DNA of 64,000 nt from an uncultured Muribaculaceae bacterium (GTDB lineage Bacteria; Bacteroidota; Bacteroidia; Bacteroidales; Muribaculaceae), in the NCBI GenBank assembly GCA_910584905.1, contig CAJUCQ010000024.1:20817-84816 (forward strand). Direction: 5' to 3'. Position 1 is the stretch's first letter. Every line of letters begins with the position of its first letter. The translations under genes were made by a program, and so were the position numbers. The notes under the pieces were generated by a model that saw nothing but the letters and a program-made list of their open reading frames with translations, made no database searches and was not told the DNA's origin. This document shows, in pieces, positions 35,729 to 43,776 of this stretch.

Positions 35729-37465
35729 TTAATTGCTGTAACCGGGATTTTGTACTAACTGTGTGTTGGCGTTGAGGATAGGCCTCATGATCGGGAAGAT
35801 TTCAGTGTGGCGGCCTTCGTCGGGGGTCTTGTCCCACCACGAGCCGGTCGAGAACTTGCCGAAGCGGATGAGGTCGATGCGACGGCGACCTTCGGCGAAG
35901 AATTCGCGGCCCCATTCGTCGAGCATCTCTTTATCGTTGAGTTCGGCGCGGCCTTCGGGAGCATAGAGGTTGTCGTCGAGGTTCTCGGCAGGGTAGTTGC
36001 GGCGACGCACGCTGTTGAGCAGCTTGGCCGCGTCGATCTTATTGCCTGCGCGGAGCTTGCATTCGGCCAAAGAGTAGATAATCTCGGGCAGACGCACCTC
36101 GGTGTAGTCGCTTTCCATCTGGCCCGACTCGTCGTCGGAGTAGAACGGATATTTGGCGAAATGCCATCCCGAGTTATGGTCGCCCGTCTGGAGGGTCGAC
36201 GTCTTCTGGGCAGGCCATTTGTTCGGGTCCATGCCGCCGAAGGGCCCAACGGCGTCGCGGATATAGAGGTCGTAGGGAAGCTCGGGGGCGCGCAGACGCT
36301 TGGTGGCGCCGTTCTCGTCGACGTATTCGATATAGCCGTAGATAAACATGCCCTCGCGCTTGTTGTTGCCGAGATTGCGGTAGAGCTTCATGCGCTCGTC
36401 GCCGGCGTATTTGCGGAAGTTCTGGACGGGCATACCCAGCTCATAGGTGTAGAGATTGCCGTTGAGGTCATAGCTCGGCGAGGCCGCATACTTCGTGTTG
36501 TGGTCGCCGGCCTTGGCCTTGTTGTCCTTGAAGTAGTAGCGGGCGCGGGCCGGAACGGTCCACCAGTACATGTCGCTGCCGTAATGCCAGTAAGAATAGC
36601 CCTGAGAGCCCGGGAAGCCGAAGATAACCTCGTCGGAGGTGTCGTTGTTCCAGTCAAAGGCCTCGTCCCAGCGGTCGGCCACTTCGTAGGGGCCGTAGGT
36701 GCCGTCGAGGATAGCCTGAGCGTAGGTTTCGCAGTCTTTGTAGCGCTCCTCACCGATGTAGACCTCGGCGTTGAGGTAAAGGCGCACCAGAAGGGCGGCG
36801 GCCCCGGCCTGTGTCCACTGGCCCTGAATCATGCTCTGGTTGCCGAGACCTTCCTTGACGATAAGGAGAGGAAGGCACTCCTTAAGTTCGGCTTCGATGA
36901 AATCGAAGATGCGCTTGGGCTCGACCTGCCCCTGCGTGTTGAGCGACGGGTCGTTGAAGCTTACGGCGAGGGGGATGTTGCGGAAAGCATCGAGAAGGCG
37001 GAGGTAGAACCACGCACGGAGCGTGCGGTTCTGGGCCGTGAAATTGTCCATCTCGCTCTTTGTCATGCCGAACTTCGCCGGGTCAAGCTTTGCGAGGTCT
37101 TCAATCACGTAGTTGCATTGCATGATGCCCTGAAAGCAGCCGTTCCATTCGGTCTGCGCGTCGCCGCCGTCCTCGACGTTCCATTCGTGGTGGTGCAGGC
37201 GACGCCACTTGCCGCCGTCGTCCCACCAGCCGTCGCGGGTCGGAGTGATAAGCTGGTCGGCCGTCAGCTCGTTGAGCACGTGGCGGCTCTGGACGCTCCA
37301 GTATGCGTGTTCGAAGGGGCGCAGGGCCGCACGGATGACGTCGCTCTTCGAGTTATAATAGTTTTCGGAGCCTACCTGATCGTAAAGTGTCTCGTTGAGA
37401 TCGGTGCACGAGCTGAACGCGGCGACACACACGAGCGAGGCGGCTATGTTGCGGATAAGTTTCAT
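35729..37465 (-). CDS. RagB/SusD-family outer membrane lipoprotein
   Basis: This encodes 578 residues with a lipoprotein signal (Cys20 in FSSCTDLNE). SusD-family marks are YDQVGSENYYNSKSDVIRA, the helical repeats around NELTADQLITPT, LRAWFYLRLLDAF, and a C-terminal LPEIIYSLAECKLRAGNKID followed by FFAEGRRRIDLIRFGKF. It forms the lid over the SusC-type barrel and binds oligosaccharide at the surface. It lies 21 bp after the SusC gene and 11 bp before the SusE/F gene. Confidence 0.95.
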   Translation of the reverse strand: MKLIRNIAASLVCVAAFSSCTDLNETLYDQVGSENYYNSKSDVIRAALRPFEHAYWSVQSRHVLNELTADQLITPTRDGWWDDGGKWRRLHHHEWNVEDGGDAQTEWNGCFQGIMQCNYVIEDLAKLDPAKFGMTKSEMDNFTAQNRTLRAWFYLRLLDAFRNIPLAVSFNDPSLNTQGQVEPKRIFDFIEAELKECLPLLIVKEGLGNQSMIQGQWTQAGAAALLVRLYLNAEVYIGEERYKDCETYAQAILDGTYGPYEVADRWDEAFDWNNDTSDEVIFGFPGSQGYSYWHYGSDMYWWTVPARARYYFKDNKAKAGDHNTKYAASPSYDLNGNLYTYELGMPVQNFRKYAGDERMKLYRNLGNNKREGMFIYGYIEYVDENGATKRLRAPELPYDLYIRDAVGPFGGMDPNKWPAQKTSTLQTGDHNSGWHFAKYPFYSDDESGQMESDYTEVRLPEIIYSLAECKLRAGNKIDAAKLLNSVRRRNYPAENLDDNLYAPEGRAELNDKEMLDEWGREFFAEGRRRIDLIRFGKFSTGSWWDKTPDEGRHTEIFPIMRPILNANTQLVQNPGYSN

Positions 37466-37486
37466 GTTGTCGGGTTTTTCAATGTT

Positions 37487-40480
37487 TTAGAAATCGACTT
37501 GGACGCCGAGGATAAACTGGCGGGTGGAGGGGAAGTGCGTACGCGAACCCTGTCCGCCCGGATAAAGACCGTTGACCTGATACGACGACGGGTCTACGCC
37601 GCTGAACTTCGTGATGGTAAACACGTTCTTGACCGAGCCGTAGAAGCGCACGCTGTTCATGAATCGTGCGGTCGGCGTCTTGAGCGTGTAGCCGAGTGTC
37701 AGCATGTCGAGCTTGAAGTAGTCGCCTCGCTCGAGGAAGTAGTCGCTGACAACGGGGTTGGCCGACGGATTGATGTCGAAGTTCTTGCCGTAGGCTTTGC
37801 GCAGGCGGTTGCCGGTGAAGTTGCGGTTGCCGTAGTAGAAGTCGTGGATGTTGAAGATGTCAAAGCCGAAGGCGCCGCGGAAGAAGAGCGCGAGGTCGAA
37901 GTTGCGGTAGCGGAAGTTGTGGGTCGTCGACATGGTGAACTTGGGCATGCCGTTGCCCACAACCTGACGGTCTTCTTCCGTGGCCTGAGCCGCGCGGATG
38001 ATGTCGCCGTCCTTGTCGTAGACGAGCCAGTCGCCGTCGCTGGTGATGCCGGCGTACTTCCACATGTAGAAGTTGCCGAGGGGCTTGCCCTTTTCGATGC
38101 GCTGGAGGTTGTAGTAGGGGTAGGGGTCTTCGGTCGGGCAACCGTAGTAGTAGTCCTGACCGATGTATTCCGAGTTGGAGAAATCGACAAACTTGTTGCT
38201 CATCCATGTGCCGACGACGCTGAAGTTGTAGTCGAAGTCTTTGGTCTGAACGGCGTTGAAGTTGAGATCGAATTCAAAACCGGTGTTTTTCATCGTGCCC
38301 ACGTTGACGAAGGTCTCGTCGTGGAGGTAGGGCGGAACGGACACCTTGTAGTTGCCGAGAAGGTCCTGCTGGCGGCGGTTGAAGTAGTTGAGCGAGCCGT
38401 AGAAGCGGCTGTTGAACATGGCGAAGTCGATGCCGACGTTCCAGTTCTTGCCCTTTTCCCACTTGAGGTCGGGGTTGACGTTCTTGCCCGGGCCCCATAC
38501 CTGATAGTACTTGCCCTGATAGAAGTAGTAGCCGAAGCCGCTCATCGTGTTGATGGAAAGATACGAGCCGAAGTCCTGATTGCCCGTCACGCCGAAGTCA
38601 CCGCGGATTTTGAGGTCGTTGAGCCATGAGCGCGTCGAGGCCATGAATTCTTCCTGAGAGATGCGCCAGCCGGCGGAGAAGGCCGGGAAGTCGCCCCATT
38701 TGTGCGAGGCGCCGAACTTCGACGAACCCTCGTGGCGGATTGAGGCCGTCAGGAGATACTTGCCGTCGTAATCGTAGCTTACGCGGCCGAAGAAGCTGAT
38801 GAGCTTGGCGTCGTTCTTGTAGGAGCCCATGAGCACTTCGCCCTCTTCTTTGGCGAGTTCGCCGGAGCCCATGTTGTCGGAACCGAGGCCGTCGTTGGGG
38901 AAATCCTTGTTGGAGATGTCAAAACCTTCGTACTGCGAGTACTGGTAGGAATAGCCGGCCATGGCCTTGAGGTTGTTCTTGCCGTACGAGCCTGTGTAGT
39001 TGGCAAGCCATTCGAGGATATACTGGCGTTCTTTTGCGTAAGAGCGCGAGGCCTCGCCGGCGTAGCCGCTGTTGATGGCGAGAGTCGAGGTCGACGGACG
39101 GAACCACGAGTTGTTGTTCGAATACTGGTGGTCGGCGAAAGTTACCTGCGTGTTGAGCGTGTGCTTGCCTTCGTCTTCTTTAAGGAAGAGGGGGAGGATG
39201 TTGAGCTTGAGCGTGCCGTCCCAGTCGAGAAGTTTGGTGTCGGCATGGTTCTTTTCAAGCTTCTGGAGTTCGACGGGGTTGGCGTTTACTACCTGTCCTT
39301 GGAAGTTGTAGTAGAGGTTGGGGTTCTCGGGGTCCATCAGCGGCGTGGTGGGGTTGGCCTCGATGGCGTTGCGGAACACGCTCCAGTCGGCGTTGTCGCG
39401 GTAGATGATACGCGGGGCCACGTTGACGTTCACCGTGAAGAGGCCGCCCTTGGTCGTGTGCATCACCGATGCGCGGGCGCCGTATTCCTCGCGCTTGGAG
39501 CGGAGGTCGATGCCGTGGGCGTTGCGATAGTCGGCGCTGACGCGGTAGTTGGTCTTTTCGTTGCCGCCGCTGATGCTCAGCGTGTGCTGGTGGGTGAAGC
39601 CCGTGCGGCTCACGGCGTCGAGCCAGTCGATGTTGCCGCCGAGGTCAACGCCCGTGTCGCCCCAGCCGAGGCGCACTTCGCGGTAGTCTGCGGCGGTCAT
39701 CATGTCGAGTTCCTTGTTGATTTTGTCCCAAGCGAGGTTGGTCGAGTAGGTTGTGTGGACCGAGCCGTCCTTGCTGCCTTTCTTTGTCGTCACGAGGATG
39801 ACGCCGTTGGAGCCGCGGGTGCCGTAGATGGCCGAGGCCGCGCCGTCCTTGAGGATGTCGAACGAAGCGATGTCGTTGGGGTTGATGTTGGTGAGATTGC
39901 CGCCGGGGATACCGTCAATCACAATCAGCGGGCCGAGGCCTGCCGAACGCGACGATACGCCGCGAATCTGAATCGAGGCCTGATTGTTGGGGTCGCCCGC
40001 GCCGGTGTTGGTGATTGACACACCGGGCACCTTGCCCTGAATCATCATCGAGGGGTCAAGCGAGCTGACGGTGAGGAAGTCCTTTTCGCCGACGTGCGCG
40101 ATGGCCGAGGTCAGCTCTTTTTTGTCCATCGTGCCGTAGCCGATTACGACTACTTCGTTGAGCACCGAATTGTTGGGTTGGAGGACAACGTCAATGAGCG
40201 TGCGGCCGTTGACGTCGATGTCCTGAGTCTGACAGCCTACATACGAAATCTGCATCTTGCCTTTGGCATCGATTGAAAGTTCGTACCGGCCGTCGATGTC
40301 GGTGACGGCGCCGGCCTTTGCGCCGAGTGCGACGACGGACGCGCCGATAAGCGGTTCGCCTTCATGGTCGGTGACCGTTCCCGCCACTTTGATCTGCTGT
40401 GCCGTCATTGTCGATACGGCGAATATCGCAAGGATAACAGCCGAGATGCGACGGAGTGCATTGGTTCTGGGAATTTTCAT
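37487..40480 (-). CDS. SusC/RagA-family TonB-dependent outer membrane transporter
   Basis: This encodes 997 residues. A signal peptide (about 1-28) is followed by a carboxypeptidase-regulatory-like domain (IKVAGTVTDHEGEPLIGAS through DVVLQP, about 29-105) and a TonB-box-like stretch (NEVVVIGYG). A plug contains VSITNTGAGDPNNQASIQIR, then GIPGGNLTNINPNDIASFDI and the signature AIYGTRGSNGVILVTTK. A 22-strand barrel ends FPSTRQFILGVQVDF with a terminal Phe. It imports the oligosaccharides held by the SusD partner. It is the first gene of the Sus operon; a TACCTTTG box lies upstream. Confidence 0.96.
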   Translation of the reverse strand: MKIPRTNALRRISAVILAIFAVSTMTAQQIKVAGTVTDHEGEPLIGASVVALGAKAGAVTDIDGRYELSIDAKGKMQISYVGCQTQDIDVNGRTLIDVVLQPNNSVLNEVVVIGYGTMDKKELTSAIAHVGEKDFLTVSSLDPSMMIQGKVPGVSITNTGAGDPNNQASIQIRGVSSRSAGLGPLIVIDGIPGGNLTNINPNDIASFDILKDGAASAIYGTRGSNGVILVTTKKGSKDGSVHTTYSTNLAWDKINKELDMMTAADYREVRLGWGDTGVDLGGNIDWLDAVSRTGFTHQHTLSISGGNEKTNYRVSADYRNAHGIDLRSKREEYGARASVMHTTKGGLFTVNVNVAPRIIYRDNADWSVFRNAIEANPTTPLMDPENPNLYYNFQGQVVNANPVELQKLEKNHADTKLLDWDGTLKLNILPLFLKEDEGKHTLNTQVTFADHQYSNNNSWFRPSTSTLAINSGYAGEASRSYAKERQYILEWLANYTGSYGKNNLKAMAGYSYQYSQYEGFDISNKDFPNDGLGSDNMGSGELAKEEGEVLMGSYKNDAKLISFFGRVSYDYDGKYLLTASIRHEGSSKFGASHKWGDFPAFSAGWRISQEEFMASTRSWLNDLKIRGDFGVTGNQDFGSYLSINTMSGFGYYFYQGKYYQVWGPGKNVNPDLKWEKGKNWNVGIDFAMFNSRFYGSLNYFNRRQQDLLGNYKVSVPPYLHDETFVNVGTMKNTGFEFDLNFNAVQTKDFDYNFSVVGTWMSNKFVDFSNSEYIGQDYYYGCPTEDPYPYYNLQRIEKGKPLGNFYMWKYAGITSDGDWLVYDKDGDIIRAAQATEEDRQVVGNGMPKFTMSTTHNFRYRNFDLALFFRGAFGFDIFNIHDFYYGNRNFTGNRLRKAYGKNFDINPSANPVVSDYFLERGDYFKLDMLTLGYTLKTPTARFMNSVRFYGSVKNVFTITKFSGVDPSSYQVNGLYPGGQGSRTHFPSTRQFILGVQVDF

Positions 40481-40515
40481 GATAAGATTGGTTTAACAGT
40501 TAAGTTTTCGTAATG

Positions 40516-40523
40516 CAAAGGTA
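40516..40523 (-). promoter_or_regulatory. Putative -7 box of the Sus operon
   Basis: The minus strand reads TACCTTTG, a match to TAnnTTTG, 35 bp before the SusC ATG at 40480. No TTTG is found at the -33 position, as expected if an activator such as the adjacent regulator is needed. Confidence 0.5.
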
Positions 40524-40662
40524 GTGCATTATTCCGCACAATCCCTCGCGTCGGGCGGGCGCACGCCGAATATATAGTCCGACGAGTGCGTTTGTGGAGA
40601 TAAAATGTTTGCGTGTCAGTAGGTTGTGTTTTTCTTTAGTCTCGAAATTGGTAGTGTGTTTT

Positions 40663-42309
40663 TTACATGATTTTCATCACTTCGTCTTCGAATTCGGCTC
40701 GCGGGCCGGCTGATTTGTTGCGTGTTTTTGTGCGGTAGTTGTAGATTGTCGTCACGGAGTAGCGCAGAAACTGGGCTATCTTCACGCTGTCGGTGATTCC
40801 GAGGCGCACGAGCGCGAAGATGCGCAGCTGGGTGTTGAGCTGGCCCTCTTTCTTCAGGGTGATGCGCTCTTCCGGCACGAGCAGGGCGTTGAACTGTTCG
40901 ACGAAATCGGGGAAAAGTTTAAGAAAGGTTGTGTCAAAGTTCTTGTAGAAGGCCTTGAGTTCCTCGTCCATAAGGTCGGTGCTTTTGAGGGCTTTGCGGA
41001 GCTCATCGGTCTTGCCGGCGTTGAGCAGTTTGTTGAGGCTGCGTCTGTAGCCGTCGAGTTTCTCAATATAAACGGAACACTGGTCCATATATTGTGCGAT
41101 GTACTCTTCTTTGATTTGCGAGTTTTCGGCGATGGCCCTGTTGGCTTCGGAGAGGCGGGTGTTGAAGTCGGTGAGTTCTTCGTTGAGGGCCTTGAGTTTC
41201 TCGTTGGTCATGCGCACGCTGCGCTCGGCCTCGGCGGTTTCGTTTTTTTGTTTCCACACGCGCCATACGGCAAGCAGAAGGAATAGAGCCAGCAGACTTA
41301 TGATGCACGTGAGCCACCGCTGGCGCGTCTTTTCGTGCTGGATGGCCTTGACGTAGGCTTCGTTGACGATGGGAAATATGTCGTTGATTTCGAGCACTCG
41401 GAGGCGGGCGTTGCATTTGCGGGCGTCGTCCATTGATATGCGCAGGAAGTCGTAGGCATCGGTGACGTCGCCCTTGCGGTAGAGGTGCACCCCGAGCTGT
41501 CGAAGCGACACGTATTCTCTTACCGCCGCCTGAAGGTCGGCTATCGACGAGATGAGCATGTTTTCCTCGGCCTTTTCTTCATTTCCGAGATTGCGGTATG
41601 AGGTTGCCAGCGTGAAGGCGCAGAGGGCGCGGTCGTGGGTGGTGTATTCGGCTGTCGACAGGTAATCCTCAATGATTTTGGCGGCCTCGGCGTATTCGCC
41701 GCGCGCGTTGTGGCGGTCGGCGAGGTTGATGGCGTATGAGAGCGACCCCGGCTCGCTCCGCGCTATTATCGAGTCCTGATGGGCGGCGCTCAGGCGGGCA
41801 TAGTGTTCGCGGTCCTCGGGGCGCAGGCTGTAGCCGGCAAGCGACGAATAAATGGTCCGCCCTATATAGTGGTAGTAGGGTCTGAGCCATTCGGGGACGT
41901 CTTCGAGGGCGATGGTGTCGGTGATGTCGATAGCCTCTTTGTACAAGCCCATGCTTCCGAGGACGTTTGCCGTGTTGAGGGCGGCGTTGATTGCGAGGTC
42001 GCGGCGCCCGGTGCGGCGCGCAAGTTCTTCGCGGCGGCGGCAGTATGCCAGTGCCGAGTCGGTGTTGTAGGGGCGGAATTCGTCGAGGAGCGCACCGAGG
42101 GAGAAGAAGCGGGAGTCGTCATCGCGGGCATCGGCGAGAAGCCTGCGAAGCTCGGTGAGCTGGTCCTCCTTGCGCTGGCGGTAGACGTCGCGCCGCTCTA
42201 TTGTCGTGCGCAGTTCGTGCATGAGCGAGTCGCGTCGCGCTTTATGCCCTTCGCTTCGGGCAAAAGGGGCGGCGACAATCAGGAGCAGGAGTATAAGTAA
42301 GGGTTTCAT
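40663..42309 (-). CDS. SusR/DUF6377-like membrane-spanning regulator
   Basis: This encodes 548 residues. A signal peptide (MKPLLILLLLIVAAPFARS) precedes a TPR-like periplasmic region (about 25-340, including YKEAIDITDTIALEDV and GNEEKAEENMLIS). A transmembrane helix follows (about 345-365, LTCIISLLALFLLLAVWRVW), then a coiled coil (about 370-410) and a cytoplasmic region. The end resembles a LuxR-like helix-turn-helix (LVRLGITDSVKIAQFLRYSV, then TTIYNYRTKTRNK). Proteins of this plan include SusR, which senses maltose or starch products in the periplasm and activates a Sus locus. It is encoded on the same strand just upstream of SusC, so it probably controls that operon. Confidence 0.85.
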   Translation of the reverse strand: MKPLLILLLLIVAAPFARSEGHKARRDSLMHELRTTIERRDVYRQRKEDQLTELRRLLADARDDDSRFFSLGALLDEFRPYNTDSALAYCRRREELARRTGRRDLAINAALNTANVLGSMGLYKEAIDITDTIALEDVPEWLRPYYHYIGRTIYSSLAGYSLRPEDREHYARLSAAHQDSIIARSEPGSLSYAINLADRHNARGEYAEAAKIIEDYLSTAEYTTHDRALCAFTLATSYRNLGNEEKAEENMLISSIADLQAAVREYVSLRQLGVHLYRKGDVTDAYDFLRISMDDARKCNARLRVLEINDIFPIVNEAYVKAIQHEKTRQRWLTCIISLLALFLLLAVWRVWKQKNETAEAERSVRMTNEKLKALNEELTDFNTRLSEANRAIAENSQIKEEYIAQYMDQCSVYIEKLDGYRRSLNKLLNAGKTDELRKALKSTDLMDEELKAFYKNFDTTFLKLFPDFVEQFNALLVPEERITLKKEGQLNTQLRIFALVRLGITDSVKIAQFLRYSVTTIYNYRTKTRNKSAGPRAEFEDEVMKIM

Positions 42310-42331
42310 GGTAGTTATACGACAAAATTAG

Positions 42332-42339
42332 CAAAAATA
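42332..42339 (-). promoter_or_regulatory. Putative -7 box of the SusR-like gene
   Basis: The minus strand reads TATTTTTG 23 bp before the ATG at 42309, matching TAnnTTTG. No -33 TTTG is found at 19-20 bp. Confidence 0.45.
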
Positions 42340-42402
42340 TTTTTATCTCCAAAAAAATTCCCGCGTATGAATGTTTTTTATTGTCGAACCGGCTCTAAAG
42401 AC

Positions 42403-42434
42403 GCCGGAGCCGACGCGCACGCGCCGGCTCCGGC
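42403..42434 (-). terminator. Hairpin after the secreted SusE/F-like gene
   Basis: A perfect 10-bp stem, GCCGGAGCCG / CGGCTCCGGC, with a 12-base loop lies 44 bp past the stop at 42478 on the minus strand. The stretch that follows is only mildly T-rich. Confidence 0.55.
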
Positions 42435-42477
42435 TTGGAGATTGTGTATGTCAAAAAGACAGGTTATTGTCTTTACC

Positions 42478-43386
42478 TTAGAAGCGTACTTTGCGGGCGG
42501 TGCCGTCGGCGCTGATTTCGATGCAAAGGGTGCCGCGGCGGGGCGACGTCAGGCGGCGGCCCGAGAGGTCGTAGTATGAGGCTTTGCCTGCGCTTTCGGT
42601 GCTGACGTTGTCGATGCCCGACGTTGACCCGTCGGTGCATGCGAAGGTCATGTCGGCGAGGTTGAGGGTCAGCGTGTAGGTGCCTGCTTCGCTGATATTC
42701 CATTTTGTGTCGTAGGTGTTGTTTTCGGTGAGGCGGTTGTAGTCGATTGCGCCCGTGAGCCCGTCGATGGCGGGGTCATAGGGGTGGAGCCACGGGCCGC
42801 CCCAGTTGGCCCACGGGTTGCCGAGGAATTTGAATTCGCCGGCGTTGAGTTTCGTCGTGATTGTGAATACAAAGGGGTTGGATTCGGAGGCGTTGATGGC
42901 GAGAGCGTCGTTGAGGCTCCAGCCGCCGGGGGTGGCGTCGCCCACGGCATAGAGGATGTCGAAGCGCACCGCTTTTTCCTGATATGCGGCTTTTACGGCC
43001 GAGACAGTGAGATCGGCTACGTTGACCGTCACATTATAGTTGGCGCTTTCGGCTACTTGAAACTGCCAGTCGTTGTCGGTGGCGTTGGCGGCCACGATGT
43101 GCGATATATCCTTGGGGTCGGACGAAGCGTTGCGGAACTCAAGCTCCGAACCGTTATAGCCCGTGTCGCCCGTGAATTTGAAGTTGCTGTCGGCCTTGAG
43201 CCAGCCCGTATAGTGATACACGTTGTTGTCGGAGGCGTCCTGAGCCATCAGCAGGCCGTCGTCGATGCTCCAGCCGCCGGGGGTGGCGTCGCCGATGATG
43301 AGAAGGTGGTCGAGGGCGGAAGCGCCGGGAGCGGCAAGCGCGAGGAGGGCGCCGGCGAGGGCGATGCGGGTAGAAATTTTTTTCAT
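42478..43386 (-). CDS. Secreted two-module SusE/F-like protein with sorting-type tail
   Basis: This encodes 302 residues. A signal peptide (about 1-25, ALLALAAPGASA) has no lipobox. Two modules follow with the same opening motif as the Sus operon binder: LLIIGDATPGGWSIDDG near residue 27 and LYAVGDATPGGWSLNDA near residue 146. The last 45 residues are a sorting-type tail (ASYYDLSGRRLTSPRRG through GTARKVRF). So the same binding fold is delivered by a route other than lipid anchoring. It lies on the same strand as, and upstream of, the SusR-like gene, with its own -7 box and hairpin. It probably binds the same glycan as the Sus operon; this is inference. Confidence 0.8.
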   Translation of the reverse strand: MKKISTRIALAGALLALAAPGASALDHLLIIGDATPGGWSIDDGLLMAQDASDNNVYHYTGWLKADSNFKFTGDTGYNGSELEFRNASSDPKDISHIVAANATDNDWQFQVAESANYNVTVNVADLTVSAVKAAYQEKAVRFDILYAVGDATPGGWSLNDALAINASESNPFVFTITTKLNAGEFKFLGNPWANWGGPWLHPYDPAIDGLTGAIDYNRLTENNTYDTKWNISEAGTYTLTLNLADMTFACTDGSTSGIDNVSTESAGKASYYDLSGRRLTSPRRGTLCIEISADGTARKVRF

Positions 43387-43464
43387 TTTCAGGTAAGTTT
43401 TGGTTAGGATTTATTTTTTAAGGTTGATTTTGATTCGCGGTAAAAACGAGTCGTATTTCATCCG

Positions 43465-43472
43465 CAAAGGTA
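43465..43472 (-). promoter_or_regulatory. Putative -7 box of the secreted SusE/F-like gene
   Basis: The minus strand reads TACCTTTG, the same variant as in front of the SusC gene, about 79 bp before the ATG at 43386. No good -33 box is seen. Confidence 0.45.
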
Positions 43473-43715
43473 GGGACAAAAGCTCCCGATGCCTTGTGTG
43501 TATAGGGTTTAAGTAGTGTCGGTTGATTGCGGTACTATGTGATTGCTGTTGATATTCAACGATTTGGCGTCGGGTGTATGAGCATTAAAAAGTAGTGCCC
43601 TGTTAGCGGGTGTGCGGCTTTGAGGGGGCGTCCGACCGGCCGACGGACTCTTCAGACCTTGGCGCGTCAAGGGCCGGTTGCGGCCGGAAAAGTGTCGAAT
43701 AACATATCCTTCGGC

Positions 43716-43746
43716 TTTGAAGTTCGGGCGCTTTGTTGTATCTTCG
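43716..43746 (+). promoter_or_regulatory. Promoter of glutamine synthetase
   Basis: TTTG (43716-43719), 19 bp, then TATCTTCG (43739-43746), one mismatch to TAnnTTTG. The -7 box ends 30 bp before the ATG at 43777. Confidence 0.6.
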
Positions 43747-43776
43747 CACCGATAATCTAAATACAAGTCTTACGAT

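Larger units (their letters stand above)
43387..43776. other. 390-bp intergenic region with divergent promoters and small inverted repeats
   Basis: No convincing gene is present; a minus-strand frame at 43509-43766 has no recognisable features. Visible elements are the -7 box of the leftward gene, the promoter of glutamine synthetase, the near-palindrome GTCCG-N9-CGGAC (43630-43648) and the inverted repeat CCTTG-N6-CAAGG (43657-43672), the last two just upstream of the glutamine synthetase -33 box. They may be operators. Confidence 0.5.

Noticed and set aside
35807..38629. 940-codon plus-strand open frame opposite susD/susC
   Set aside because: It crosses two certain genes in antisense and shows the same biased composition; it has no domain and no promoter or terminator of its own.
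43509..43766. 85-codon minus-strand frame in the glutamine synthetase upstream region
   Set aside because: It covers the glutamine synthetase promoter, lacks signal, domain or codon bias of the host, and is most likely chance.
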